Source: Pyrus communis
Lineage: Eukaryota > Streptophyta > Magnoliopsida > Rosales > Rosaceae
Assembly (NCBI RefSeq): GCF_963583255.1
Contig: NC_084805.1
Coordinates: 9,664,827 to 9,728,826, forward strand
DNA length: 64,000 nucleotides
Reading direction: 5' to 3'
Positions 1 through 12,370 of this stretch are shown here, piece after piece. The position numbers and the translations under genes are program-made. How positions within the stretch are numbered: the stretch's first letter is position 1; each line of letters starts with the position of its first letter. The notes below the pieces were generated by a model that saw only the letters and a list, made by a program, of their open reading frames with translations, had not been told where the DNA came from and did not search any database.

Positions 1-3000
1 CTGCATGGCCAAGAAACGAACGTACCTCTCTAACCGAAGTAGGAGAGGGTAAGTGACGTACAAGGTCTATTTTCGATTTATCTACTTCAATTCCTTTTTC
101 TGAAACAATATGTCCTAAAACTATACCTTGTTTCACCATAAAGTGACATTTCTCCCAATTCAAGACAAGGTTAGTTTCAACACATCGTTTCAAAATTAAG
201 GTTAGATTATCCAAGCAATTATCAAATGAACTCCCAAACACACTGAAATCATCCATGAAAACCTCAATGATCTTTTCAACAAAATTGGAAAATATACTTA
301 CAATACACCTTTGGAAAGTGGCCGGTGCGTTGCATAAGCCAAATGGCATGCGACGATAAGCAAATGTTCCAAAGGGACATGTGAATGTGGTCTTCTCTTG
401 ATCATCCGGGGCTATCACAATTTGGTTATATCCAGAGTATCCATCAAGAAAACAGTAAAAGGCATGACCGGCTAACCTTTCGAGCATCTGGTCGATGAAT
501 GGCAAAGGAAAGTGATCTTTCCTAGTCATGGCATTTAGCTTCCGGTAATCGATACATACTCGCCATCCAGTCTGAATGCGTGTAGGTACGAGCTCATTCT
601 CATCATTCTTGATAACAGTTACTCCGGACTTCTTGGGAACGACTTGAACTGGAGAGACCTAACGGCTATCGGAGATAGGGTAGATCACTCCGCAATCCAA
701 AAGCTTGATTATTTCCTTCTTCACCACTTCCATCATCGGAGGGTTGAGACGGCGTTGAGCCTCTCGGGATGGCTTAGTCCCCTCCTCAAGAAGTATACGG
801 TGCATGCATGTGGTAGGGCTTATTCCTTTAATGTCGGCCAAAGTCCATCCTATGGCCGTTTTGTGTTCTCGCAGCACCCTCACAAGCTTCTCCTCCTCCA
901 TTGCCGTGAGACTTGATGAAATGATGACGGGCAATGTTTCGCCTTCTCCCAAAAACACATACTTCAAATGGTCCGGCAACGGCTTAAGTTCAAGCGATGG
1001 TGCCTGAGCAACAGAAGGTAGCATCTTAGTGGAAACTGAATTTGAAAGTGAGAGTGGAACCTTACCATATTGTTGTGGCAATGACTCAAGGGCTGCCACA
1101 ACCTCAATTATTTCTTCACTAGAACCCATGACAAAGAATTCCTCCTCCTTGCCGTGGCCTTGCATTGGCCCAAATCCTTCATGTTTGCACTCTATGGCCT
1201 TAGTGATGGTTGTTTCCAGGGCGTCCTCGTTCAATTCTTCAAGGTATACCTGCGCCAAAGAATCGATAACATCAATGGAAAAACAAGAATGGTCATCAAC
1301 GGGATATCTCATAGTTTCAGAAATATTAAAATCAATCACTTCCCCATCGAATTCCATTGTCAATGTGCCTTTGTATACATCAATCTTCGTTCGGGCCGTC
1401 TTCATGAATGGCCTACCAAGGAAAATCGGCAAAGATGTAGAATGGGCTGAATCCTCCATGTCTAGGACGTAGAAATCAGCCGGAAAAATTAAATGGTTCA
1501 CCTGCACAAGCACATCTTCCAAAACTCCTTTTGGATACGCGTTAGAACGATCGGCCAATTGTATAATTACACCATCTTGTTTTAATTCACCCAAATTCAT
1601 AGATGCATAAATAGAATAAGGCATCACATTTATGGATGCACCTAAATCAAGCATGGCATGTTCAAAACGATTATGTCCAATCACACAAGGAATCGTGAAA
1701 CTACCGGGGTCTTTGCACTTGGTAGGCAGTTTACGTTGCAAAACAGCGGACACATTCTCGCTTACCTTCACTACCTCTTTGTTTGCCCTTCTTCTCTTTG
1801 TATTGCATAGGTCCTTGAGGAATTTAGCATACTTTGGAACCTGTTTGATTGCATCGAGAAGCGGTATGTTCACTTGCACCTTCCGGAACGTTTCAAGAAT
1901 GTCCTTCTCGCTTTCTTCCTTTTTTTCTTGCATGAACCTGCAAGGAAAAGGTACATTGGGCAGATTAGGACGTGAAGTACATGAATTTGAACTTAAATTA
2001 CCTGATTTGGCCGAGTTAGGGTGATTGGGGGCCTGCGGCATTGGGTTTTTCACCCTTACCGTGGGTGAGCTAGACACTTCCTCAGGTTGTGTCGTCTCTT
2101 CATCTACTTTCTGGGCAGATTTGGGATTGTTTGGCTCGGTCCCAACTTCTTTTCCACCCCTTAGGGTGATGGCCTTGGCGGATTCGAATCCTCCCTTTGG
2201 ATTGACTGTGGTTGAGCTAGGAAGCTTTCCTTGCTCTCTAATCTGTCCAAGGAACTCAGAAATCTGCCCTATTTGTTTCTTCATATCCATCATCTCTTTC
2301 TCGTTATTTGCTATCCGGTTGTTGGGGTTGTTGGGGTGCATACGGCTTGGAATAAAAACCAGGGGGGTTTGGCCTAAATCCTCCTTGTTGGGCAGCTTGT
2401 TGTGGCTCCCTCCATTTGAAGTTTGGATGGTCCCTCCATCCGACATTGTAAGTGTTCGAGTATGGGTTGTTTTGATTTTGTCCTTGGAAACCAATTGCAT
2501 TGGCAGATTCCCACCCACCATTCTCGATTAGTTGAGGGCACTTGTCGGATGGATGCCCTTGAATTGAGCACACGCCACAAACTTGGTGTTCTTGTGCTTT
2601 TGGACCAATCACAACCTGAGAAACAAGAGAATTAAGATTAGCAAGTTATGATTGAATTTCAGAAATAGCACTCACCTCATTTACACTTTGTTGCCATGGG
2701 GCTTCCCTTTGGCCCACTCCTTCATATTGTTGAGCGTTGAGCGCTCGGTTGGCTATGAGAATCTTGGCATCCCTTGGTGTTTTGTCCACCAATGCTCCTC
2801 CCGCTGATGCATCAAGCATTTGACGTTCGATAGGAAGGAGGCCCTCATAGAAATATTGAAGGAGAAGTTCCTCCTTCATTTGATGTTGAGGACATGAAGC
2901 TACAAGGCCCTTGAAGCGCTCATAATAAGCCGGGAATGTCTCACCATAATTCTGTTGAATACCACTAATTTTCTTCCGTAAGAGAATCACTCTCGAAGTA

Positions 3001-3554
3001 GGGAAGAATTTCTCCAAGAAAGCACGCTTCATACTCTCCCACGAAGTCACAGTTCCCGGGGCTAGTTCGTAGAGCCAATCTTTGGCCTTGTCCATAAGTG
3101 AAAATGGAAAGGCCTTCATCTTCAATATACTCCCATCCACATTGACGGGGGTCATGCTCGAACAAACCACCTCGAACTCCTTCAAGTGTTTCTTGGGGTC
3201 TTCCATAGACAAGCCATGGAACTTCGGAATATGGTGTAACAAACTGGATTTGAGTTCAAATTCATCGGTCTTGCCTTGGGCAGCCGCGGGGTATTGAATG
3301 CAAAGAGGGGCTGCATTGGCCAAACCCGAGGCCGAAAGCTCCTTGATGGTTCTATTATCTGCTGCCATGGCTTGTTCTTCTTCAAAAACCTGATCCGTGG
3401 GCTTTTCTTCTACACCTACTTCGTCTTCTTCAAGCCCAGGTTGTGGTGGAGGTTGTGGTGGCTCTTGTTGACTCCTCGTTCTCCTCAAAGTGCGTTCAAA
3501 ATCACCGTCAAAGTCGGAGATGTTCTCTATAATAGGCCGAGAGCTACGAGTCAT
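1..3554 (-). pseudogene. Athila gag-pol polyprotein, broken (element A)
   Basis: The frame starts at 3554 (MTRSSRPIIE) and encodes an Athila Gag, then protease and the first half of reverse transcriptase, running off the window at 1. The Gag capsid region and a CX2CX4HX4C zinc knuckle (about 2590-2550) are visible, followed by a protease DLGAS motif near 1655. Three lesions separate it from copy B. A CAA to TAA stop lies at about 2645-2643. A 95-bp deletion near 2320, between two GGTTGTT repeats, shifts the frame. A TGG to TAG stop lies just upstream of position 659. Gag would coat the RNA and pol would copy and integrate it, but this copy cannot make a full polyprotein. Where A has these lesions B is intact, and where B has stops A is intact. 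Confidence 0.93.
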
Positions 3555-3662
3555 ACACAGTACCTAAAAAAGACAAGGAAACAAACAAACTAAGAATCTG
3601 AAATAAGAATGCACGAAAAACAAAATATAAAAATAAAGACAAAGGATTAGCAAAGTTGCTAA

Positions 3663-3680
3663 TCCCCGGCAACGGCGCCA
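3663..3680 (-). other. Primer binding site, tRNA-Asp type (element A)
   Basis: In element orientation it reads TGGCGCCGTTGCCGGGGA, complementary to the 3' end of plant tRNA-Asp including CCA. It lies 5 nt inside the LTR. This primer is characteristic of the Athila lineage. Confidence 0.9.
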
Positions 3681-4626
3681 AAATTTGATATGTAGAATTA
3701 TACGCACACAAACTAAACCCTATTTGTGACAGTTGTAGTAATGATGTAAGTAGGGATCGTTCTAACCGGGGATTAACTAGGGATGCTAAAAACTTGACTC
3801 AAATAAATAAAACTAACTTTTAAAACACTAAGACAAACTAAAAGAATCAAAACAAGTTTAAAAGACTCCAAATACTCAAAAACATAAAATAAGACAAATC
3901 AAATGAATAAGACTTAACAAAATAAGGGGGGTGATTGTGGTTGGACGAGATTAAATTAAATGGACAAATTGTAATTAAAGGCAAAACGTAAATATGAATG
4001 TGATGAAAATATGGATGATGGAATAGCCAAGGGGTTCTTCTCCACACATGTTACACTTGCATACAATATTGATTCTCAGTTGGTCTTTCGATAAGTTGTG
4101 AAACTCAATGCTCCAAGTTAATTATGTCCGCTTAGATTAACTTTCAGATTTCCCTAAATTCGTTGGATTGAATGGAATACGCATTACAACCAAATTATTC
4201 TTAATCAAAGTCCCTAACTATGGAATACGCATGATAGAGACATTCAACAAAGATCATTAAGTTCAATGAAAATTATAAGTGTTGACGAGGCATTCGTTAC
4301 TATGGAATACGCATGAAACTTATGCCAAGAATTCGTTTAACGCGATTGTTTATAAGCAACCTCCACTACTTGTGAATATAAGTTCATAACGATTAGGTGA
4401 AACTCACTTATATTCTAGCGTCATATTCATGCATGAAAATTAAGCTTGCAATCTCAATGAACATACATAAATAAGTTATCAATCAAACAGTTAAACGAAT
4501 TGAATCCACAACTTATGAAATTCCAACCAAAAGTAATCAATTCATATTGCAAATATAAACATAGTTTCGAATCACCCCCTAGCTAAAGGGGGTTTAGTTC
4601 CTCATAACTTTGAAATCAAAGAAACC

Positions 4627-4789
4627 CCTAAACATTCCAACAACTCAAACTTGAATTGTATGAATGTTTAGGCACTCTTCTCTTCCATTCTCATACGTAC
4701 AAAACAAAGAGAATTAAATTTAAACTTTGAAATCAAAGAAACACCTAAAAATTCCAACAACTCAAACTTGAATTGTATGAACGTTTAGG
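4627..4789 (-). repeat. Two tandem copies of the 46-nt LTR hairpin (element A)
   Basis: The copies lie at 4627-4672 and 4744-4789. Each is an imperfect palindrome beginning CCTAAAC and ending GTTTAGG. In the first copy an inner G-U pair seen in E is replaced by an A-U pair, so pairing is kept. The second copy carries one stem-breaking change in the outer heptamer. They lie 210-380 nt downstream of the TATA box in transcript sense. Confidence 0.75.
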
Positions 4790-5002
4790 CACTCTTTTCT
4801 TCCTCGTTGTTGTAGCACAAGGTCTAAGTGAGCTTTGGGGATTATGTGAAGTGTTTTGGAGGGATGGGAAGTGGTTGGATAGTGGCTGCAATGGAGGAGA
4901 AAAACTGCACAGAAATGGAAGGGGATTTGCGGCACAAGGGTTGTGTTTGTGTTGTGTGAAGTGTATGAAAATGAGGTCCCTTGAATGATGCGAATGCAAG
5001 GG

Positions 5003-5010
5003 TATTTATA
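5003..5010 (-). promoter_or_regulatory. LTR TATA box (element A)
   Basis: TATAAATA on the minus strand, followed by CCCTTGCATTC. The same octamer sits at the same place in B, C and E. It is the likely U3 promoter of the element. Confidence 0.65.
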
Positions 5011-5833
5011 GGAGGAGTGGAGATGTATATGGCTGTTTGTTTAAGGTGTTTGTGTGGAGGAATGATGGAAAAACAGCTAGGACAACATGTGAAAGATGGA
5101 AAATAAAAGGGAAAGCTGGAATGTGGAATGGTGCCCACGGCAAAGTGTTGTTTGTTTGATGATGATGCATGTGATGGGTGGGAACAAAGGGGGAAACATG
5201 GCACAAGGGTGCTTGAGTGAATGATTGAATGTGCATGTGGATTAAAGAATGAGTGGTGGTGTAATGATGAAGTGAATGCATGTGGAATTGCAAGGAGGAA
5301 AGCTGAAATTGTGAAGGGAAGGCACGGCAATGTGTTTTGTAAAAGGGAAGATGGTGTGTGAATGCATGTGAAGATGCTAATAAATAATGCATGTAGGGTT
5401 AGGAAATAAAATCATAATTTAAAGGGGAATGATTAAAGGGTGTTGAAAGGTTTTGCATGGCTTTGAAGTGATTGTGGATTGGGCTAGAGTTTAAGTACAT
5501 GAAATGGACCCAAATTGCTCCCCCTTGCATGGCAAGGAATGGTGTTTGTGTTAAGCCCAAGGCAAGGTGAATGTAATTGGGTTAGGGCCATTGTTTTGTG
5601 TCCTCAAGTGCTTACAAGGCCTTCAATTTCATCCAACACTTGGGCTCCAAGCATAAGCTATCCATCCTTAGCCCAATAGTGCTCCAAAACACTCCATAAT
5701 GCATCCTTTCGTCAAACACGTCTTATTATCCTGAAAACACACAAAAGAAGCATAAAGGACTAAACTAACTAAAGAAACATAACGTAAATGTACGAGAACA
5801 AGCCATTTAAGTCGCATGAATATGCTCCTATCA

Positions 5834-6243
5834 GAAAGGCATAGCAAGGGCTTTAAAGTGGGCTAGGGCCTTTGTTTTGTGTCCTAAAGTGCATACAAGG
5901 CCTTCAAAGTGGCTAGAAAATACGGACGTTTAAGATTAGGAAAGGTTACCAAAACGGGAAACCTAGGGTTAACTTTCCTACTTCAAGTAGGAAACCTTAT
6001 TTGAGTAGGAATCCTCGTTTGAGTAGGAATTCATCGTTGGAGTAGGAATTCATCGTTTCTTCAAGTCTTCAACTCATTCATTCCTCTTTTGCTCCAAAAG
6101 ACTCCAATTTGCATCTTCTTGCACACTTTGTCCTTATAATCTGAAAATACACAAAAGTGACTTTAAACACTAAAATAACTAAGGAAACACAACGTAAATG
6201 CACGAGAACAAGCTAATTAAGTCGCATGAATATGCTCCTATCA
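5834..6243 (-). repeat. U3 fragment of an older Athila-type LTR
   Basis: The block ends at 6243 with the family's terminal ATATGCTCCTATCA (the 5' end of a minus-strand LTR). It shares phrases with LTR A, such as the TTTGTTTTGTGTCCT and TACAAGGCCTTCAA blocks. It is cut at 5834 by element A, so A seems to have inserted into this LTR. The rest would lie left of the window. Confidence 0.75.
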
Positions 6244-7544
6244 AAATCTGATTATGCCCAAACCCTTGCCGCAACTTAGGGGCCCTAAACACTTGTATCA
6301 GCTAGGCTTAACCCAAAATCTGATTGCTCGGGTTTCGGCCATGCTATATATATATATGTCTATTATTGTGCCACACCTCCTTAGACACCCTAGGCAGCCA
6401 TTCAACATTCAAATCATTCATTCATTCAACCCACACACCATCCATTCAGAAATAGACCTTTGTGCCGCAAGTCCTTGGAAGAAGAAGGAGTGTCACGGCT
6501 TCCATAGGAGAAAGACCATCTTGTGCCGCAAGAAATCTGCATCCATTGGAGACCTTTAGAGTTCTTTCTTCCATTGTTTCATTTCCATGTTTATTTTAAT
6601 TTGCTTTTCAATTGTTATGAACATGTGTAACTAAGTTTTTCTTAGTTAGGGGTGAACTCAAACCCATGGACTTATGTTTTATATGAATTGATTTCCTCTA
6701 GATTTTTTTTCTTGAATTATGAATGTGATTTACTTAATTGATTTATTGAGAACTTGTTCTTGTGTGTTGATTAAGGATGCATACTTAGTTTTCATACATG
6801 AATTTGATGCTAGGATATAAGGGAATTTCACCTAATCGTTGTGACCTTATATTCACAAGTAGTGGAAATCACTAGTCATGATTGTATTAAGTAAATCCTA
6901 GGCACGAGTATCATGCAATTCATAGTTACGAATGCCTAATCAATGCTTAGGGTTTTCAAAAAGCTTAATGATCTTTGATTTTATCTCTATTATGCAATTC
7001 ATGTAGGGAATTTGATAAGAATAATTTGATTGTCGATGCGTTTCCCATCCAATTCAGTGAAACTAGGAAAATCTGAAAGTTAATTTGTGCTTTTCACAAT
7101 TAATTTGGGGCATTGTCATTCATAGTTTAAAAGGGATAAAATCTGGAAATTAATTTATGTTACATATGTGCATGTGTGGAGAAGGACCCCCTAACTAGCC
7201 TTTTTTCCCATTCAATTCACCTAATTTAGTGCTTAATCTGTTTAGTTTACAATCTGTCCATTTTAATTAATTTCGTCCAAATCAATTCCCCATTTTATTA
7301 AGTGTGTTAGATTAGTTAGAAAAGTGTTTGAATCTGTCCAAATTAGTGTTTTGAGTCTTTTTAAGTTGTTTTGAGTCATATAGGTCTAGGTAAGTGTTTT
7401 AAAGTTTAATTTTGTGTTTTTAAGTCAGTTTAGAGTAGATTAGCATCCCTAGTTAATCCCCGGTTAGAACGATCCCTACTTGCATTTATACTACAATTGT
7501 CACAAATAGGGTTTAATTTGTGTGTCAATATAATTTTCACATCA
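6244..7544 (+). repeat. Truncated LTR, plus orientation, second Athila subfamily
   Basis: The 3' part of an LTR ends at TTTCACATCA (7544). It is the reverse-oriented counterpart of the solo LTR at 12371-14088, sharing the GGGGCCCTAA, TTGTGCCGCAAG and GAACGATCCCTACTTGCA blocks. Its 5' part is missing because the fragment at 5834-6243 abuts it. A TATATATATATA run at about 6345-6357 is the probable TATA region. Confidence 0.8.
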
Positions 7545-7805
7545 GTAAGTGAAATTTCTGAAATTCAATCTCAATTGGCTAATCTCACTGTTCTTGTGTC
7601 ACAAGTTGTTGATGGATCCAAAGTGCAAAGAGCAAGTGTATGTGGCTTGTGCACTATGCAAGGACATTCCAATGATCAATGTCCTCAATTGATAGAGAAT
7701 GGAGGATGGGAAAATGCCAATGTCGTAGGATATCAAGGCCAAAATCAACCAAGGCATGATCCATATGCCAACACTTACAATCCAGGATAGAGAGATCACC
7801 CAAAC
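7545..7805 (+). pseudogene. Athila gag zinc-knuckle fragment
   Basis: The translation begins VSEISEIQSQLANL and includes CGLCTMQGHSNDQCP, a CX2CX4HX4C nucleic-acid-binding knuckle, then QLIENGGWENANVVGYQGQN and a stop after ANTYNPG. It matches B Gag from about residue 293 to 375. It is joined directly to the end of the LTR, so the primer site, leader and capsid are all missing. The fragment cannot be functional. Confidence 0.85.
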
Positions 7806-8414
7806 AAGGACTTATGGCAAGAATTACGCCCTCTTCCCCAGGGACCATCCTTGTTCTCCCCTTGGGAGAGGGTAAACTATACACTATGAACATCCAAACT
7901 TGGAAGGGTTGAGCTGCCATAGTGTAACTAGAGCACGATGGCTTGGGCCGGCATCCTTAGAAGTAGCCATAATGGTCTTTTTCAAGGCTTAGCTAGATTG
8001 AAGGATTTTAGGCCTTTGGCTTGATCAGCAAGGACCTGAGCCTTAGAGACGGAGGAGGTACATAGCACAGCTCGCCCTCTGAACGGTTGCCCACAAAAGA
8101 TGGACTACAGATTAAACATCCCAAATTCCTAAGGTGATGTGTTATTTGCAGTTTACGGAATTGGTTACATAAACTGCAAAGTGTGTTTTCCCATTGCCCA
8201 CGAATTTTCATGGAATCACGCACTTTTGATGCTCAAGGGTAACGAAATTCATGTCCTAGCAATCTTTAGTATGTTGTGATGTAGGCCATGCAGCTCAAAG
8301 AATTAGAGAAATGACGACCAGCTAAGCAACCTATGGTCAAGGGGCAACAACACAAGATAAAGCTCAACAATCCAACGCCCTAGAAGATCGAAGCTAATAA
8401 CCGACCAGTCATAG
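7806..8414. other. Unassigned sequence between transposon fragments
   Basis: Similarity to gag fades by about 7870. I recognise no coding frame, LTR end or repeat in the rest. The short open frames here have no family features. It may be the original target of element H or a decayed transposon. Confidence 0.4.
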
Positions 8415-9361
8415 TGTAGACATGTAAATTTCATTGTATATAAAACAATGCATCACAAAGCCCCACGTGGCATATGACTCATCACAAATGGACAAGTCAC
8501 CAATGGCATGTGGCACAAATCAAGCAAGGGAAGTATAAAACATTCCCTAAATTCGGCTAAGAGAATAAACATCCTTTAACTTCGGCAAACAAGCTCCAAC
8601 ATCTTTCAAAATCGGAAAAAAAATAAATAAATTAAAGCATCTTCATAAAAGAAATAAGAATTGAAGATTGGTCACAAAATAGACAACAAGGTTCTTAAAT
8701 TCAGCTAAAGCAACGAAAATGGCTGAAATTAATACACAAAACATGCCTAAATTCTCTTATGGAAAAATTAGGACACAAATCAAAGCCAAATCCTCCCAAA
8801 GGCAAGCCTTGAGAAATCTATAAATACAAGGTCCTCCCACAAGCATTTGGGTGGAAAAAATCTCTACGCAGAAGAACCTCTGCCAAATCTTTAAAGATTA
8901 ATATGCTGCCAAAAGCTCTATTCGAGGAACATTTAACCAAAGCCGAATCTTTCTCTCGACCAAACCTGAAGCACTTCCTTGAAGAATCAACAAGCACTCA
9001 TGCCGATTCCTTCAAGACTTTGTTGCAAGCTTATAAACTTGTAGCAACGTTCCTCTTAAGATCAAGTCGACAAGACCCTTGAAGCAACGAAATCTCGCAT
9101 CCACACTATCTTTGCCATACCTTGAGGTGAAGACCCTCCCCACGTTTATTTCAAGCTCAAAACTTGAAGCTATCATTCAATCGTTCATCCAAGATCAAGT
9201 CATCGCGACCCTTAGATCAACAATCAACTATCTACATCAAGTTTGAAGACTAAATAAGAGGAAAAGATGAAACAGAGATTGTAACCTACAAATTTAAATC
9301 AATACAAATCTACTTGTACACGTGTTCTCATCTCATTCGATATACAATTTTTGTGTTTACA
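8415..9361 (+). repeat. 5' LTR of Tat element H
   Basis: The 947-bp LTR begins TGTAGACATGTAAATTTC and ends TTTGTGTTTACA. The second copy at 52886-53810 is clearly homologous with many scattered differences, which implies an old insertion. A CTATAAATACAAGG block at about 8819 is the probable TATA box. Confidence 0.85.
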
Positions 9362-9365
9362 AATT

Positions 9366-9382
9366 TGGCACGCCAAGTGGGA
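9366..9382 (+). other. Putative primer binding site (element H)
   Basis: TGGCACGCCAAGTGGGA lies 4 nt after the LTR end, starts with TGG as expected for pairing with a CCA tail, and precedes gag. I could not name the tRNA with confidence. Confidence 0.5.
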
Positions 9383-9437
9383 TATCTCTGCCTCTCATCG
9401 TTGTCCTCAAATCTACAAAAAAAAAAAAAAAACACAA

Positions 9438-11230
9438 ATGGCATCAAGGAAGGATCAAGCTGTCCCTGCTACCAATGCGAAGAATAAGGGCATCCTTGCC
9501 ACAAATGGTAGAACTTTGGGTGTCACAACCCAAAACAAGGCAAGAACTCTCTCTGCCGTGCCTTCCACCTCTCCGTCAACTCTGCTGAAGGAGCAAAAGC
9601 ACCCAAGGCACGAACCTATGATCACCCTGGCCTCGCTAAGGGTGCCAAGGGAAGAAAGTTCGAGGAGGTACTCTGAGTCTTTGACTTCTAACGCTGACTA
9701 AAGCAACTCGTGCCCCGTAGCCATACAAGTTATGACTACGGGCGCGACTTCCATCATTGAGCAGCTAGCTCAAATGAGTGAAGCAATTGCAAGGCTGACA
9801 AGGACCGTGGAGGAAAAGGATTTGCAAAATACTACGCTCGTCAATCGTCTAAAGGTCCAACACGACGACAAAGCTAACCCAAAGGTTGATCCACCAAAGG
9901 AGGAAACTGACGAAAAGAAAGAGCCTCTATTGGAGACAGTCGAAAAAAAACTACACCAAGTGACAGTGCTCATAGGATCTCTCTCTATCCAACAATTGTA
10001 GGAGATGATCACTAGAACCATCAAGGTGCAGTACCAAGGAAGCTCGCATGATTCTATGTTATACTCAAAGCCCTGCTCCAAGAAGATTGATGCCTTAAGG
10101 ATGCCAAAGGGTTATCAACCACCAATGTTCATGCAATTCGATGGAAAGGGCAATCCCAAACAACATATTGCCCATTTCATCAAAACTTGCAACAACGCTA
10201 GAACAGAATAAGACTATCTCGTCAAGCAGTTTGTGGATTCACTAAAAGGTAACACCTTTGATTGGTACACCAACCTCGAGCCTAAATCTATCAACAGCTA
10301 TGACCAACTTGAAAATGAATTCCTCAACCGCTTCTACAGCACATGTCACATTGTAAGCATGCTGGAGCAGACAAGTACAAAACAATGGAAAGATAGACCG
10401 ATCATTGACTACAGCAACAGATGACGCTCATTAAGCCTAGATTGCAAGGATCAGCTTTCTAAAACTTCCTCCATTAAGATGTGCATTCAAGGCATGCACT
10501 AAGGGCTACATTACATCCTCCAAGGCATAAAGCCAAGGACATTTAAGGAATTGGCGACTCGTTCCCACGACATGGAGCTGAGCATCGCCAATCATGGGAA
10601 GAATGAGCCAATCACCGACTTCAAAAATGACAACGTGTTCATTTCGAATGTAGACAAGACTGGGAAGAAGCCTGCTAAGGGAGCTTTTACCATCAACACT
10701 ACCCTCATCAAGGCCTCCATTTTGCTCGTCAAGATCTTATCCAAGAAGAAAGCGAATGAGATAAAAAGAAGTGAGCCTTCTCGCACCCAAGATAGGTATA
10801 AAAACACCTTGAGGGAGCTAGAGTAGAAGACTTACCTTTTTTCGGACTCGGATGTGGGCGTAATGCTAGACGACCTACTAGAGAAGAAAGTGATCGAGTT
10901 GCCTTAATGTAAGTGTCTCGAAGAGATGAATCATTTGAACAATCCTAGGTACTGCAAATACCATCGTATCTGAGCCATCATGTTGGCAAATGTTTCGTCC
11001 TTAAAGAGCTCATCATAAAGCTGGCATAACAAGGGCAAATTGAACTTGACCTTGAAGACACGGCTACAACACACATTACTGCAATTGTGTTTGGATCATT
11101 TGATCTTATGCCTCTCCAAGTGACGCATACTTATTCATGTTCATGCTCAAGCTATACAGCACCTTCTACACAATCATCCCTAAGGGTAAGTGACCAAAGT
11201 GCATTTACCGACGATGAAGAGAGGTGGACA
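9438..11230 (+). pseudogene. Tat-type gag, degenerate (element H)
   Basis: The start at 9438 (MASRKDQAVP) follows an A-rich leader. Frames 9438-9701, 9732-10001, 10005-10424 and 10551-10826 together resemble a plant Tat Gag. They include a coiled-coil-like stretch (EQLAQMSEAIARLTRTVEEK, about 9756) and the capsid core from GNPKQHIAHFIKTC (about 10149) through DSLKGNTFDWYTNLEP to FYSTCHIVSMLEQ. Gag would form the particle. Several stops separate the frames and no zinc knuckle is seen. Confidence 0.8.
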
Positions 11231-12366
11231 CTGGTGACCTATAAGAAGACAAGGAATCTAAGATAACAAGTCGTCAAACCAAAAGTTGAACAAGTGAGAA
11301 AGCACCGCCGCCATAACAATAGGAAGCCCAAGAACAACGTAAGAGCTGCTAAGCCAACGTACGTTGAGGAACCTATAAAGCAAGAGCAACACATTCCCGT
11401 CCCTTTGCACGAGTACTTCCTGAAAGATTTCTTCCAACAATGCACCACCGCTACTTGTCACATGGTTGAAGTAGAGATAGAAGAGCTCTCAAAGGGCAAA
11501 GCTATAGCCATCAAGGAAGAGAAAACTCCAACGCCTGAAGAAAGCCTGGCATCATACTTTAGCATTGAGGAGGCACTACGATTGCCCAAGCATATGCAAA
11601 GAGTATTAATAGCGGTCTTGGCAAGTCTCGACGACCACAAAGTGCAAGAAAGTAAGGATAAAGGCTTAGAGTTGCGACCACATGAATACACCACATGATC
11701 TGTCGCCTATGACACAATAACCTTCACTGATGAAGACTTACTACTAGGGTCCAAGCCTCACAACTGTCTTTTCTTTGTCTCTGGGTACGTGAAGGAGCAC
11801 AAAGTCAACCGCATGCTTGTGGATGATGGTCTAGCCATAAACATCATGCCAAAGTCAAAAATGACTGCAATCGGCAGAAAGCTGGGCAAACTAACTTGAA
11901 GCCGTCTGCTAATCCAAGGTTTCAACCAAGGAGGACAAAGGGAAATACGCATGGTATGCGTCGAGATGACCATTGGCAAACTCAAGTCTAGCATCATATT
12001 CCATGTGATTCACGCAAGAACTTCCTACAGCTTTCTCTTGGGAAGGCTTTGGATCCATAAGAATGGAGTGGTGCCGTCCACCCTCTATCAATGCTTAAAA
12101 TACTACTGAGAAAGGGTGAAAGTGATACAAGGTGACACCAAACCATTCACCGAAGCTGAATCACACTTTGCATACGCCAAGTTATACATGGATGAAGATA
12201 CGATGCCTAAAGCTCTTCCAAAAGAGATCAAGTCCACAGGCAAAAGCCACACCCAAAAAGAAGGAGTGGCAAGCCGTGCCCAAACAGCATGAAGGGGAAG
12301 CCATGCCATCTTCAAGCAAAAACAACAATGAGCTTGCTAAGGCTGCAATAACCAAAGGGAATGTAA
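11231..12366 (+). pseudogene. Tat-type protease region, degenerate (element H)
   Basis: The frame reads through IPVPLHEYFLKDFFQQC (about 11392) to the aspartic protease core RMLVDDGLAINIMPKSK (about 11811), then LLGRLWIHKNGVVPSTLYQC (about 12037). The usual catalytic DGGSA is DDGLA here: Asp is kept but the Gly and Ser after it are changed. Stops at about 11697, 11897 and 12106 break it. The frame resumes after two solo-LTR insertions, at 18226. It would have processed the polyprotein. Confidence 0.8.
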
Positions 12367-12370
12367 CGCC

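Larger units (their letters stand above)
1..5833 (-). mobile_element. Athila-type Ty3/gypsy retrotransposon A, 5' part
   Basis: This is the 5' end of a minus-strand Athila-lineage element. In element order it has a 5' LTR (5833 to 3686), a tRNA-Asp primer site (3680-3663), gag (from 3554) and pol up to the reverse transcriptase palm, where the window begins. Position 1 aligns with position 31175 of element B, and the coding parts are nearly identical. The target duplication cannot be tested because the other end lies outside the window. The LTR is shorter than that of B and has a different U3, although the genes are almost the same. Confidence 0.93.
3686..5833 (-). repeat. 5' LTR of element A
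   Basis: The LTR is 2148 bp, bounded by TG at 5833 (reading TGATAGGAGCATATTCATG on the minus strand) and CA at 3686. R/U5 resembles that of B, C and E, with the tandem 46-nt hairpins, the antisense of CTTATATTCACAAGTAGTGG and the ACACATGTGTGGAGAAG block. U3 (about 5011-5833) differs from B and is closest to the solo LTR at 14089-16437. Confidence 0.92.

Noticed and set aside
1029..2531. Long plus-strand open frames across gag-pol of A, and the same at 31818-33904 in B
   Set aside because: They are complements of conserved Athila gag-pol. All recognisable motifs are on the minus strand.
7871..8414. A host gene exon in the unassigned gap
   Set aside because: No frame shows codon bias, known motifs or convincing splice sites.
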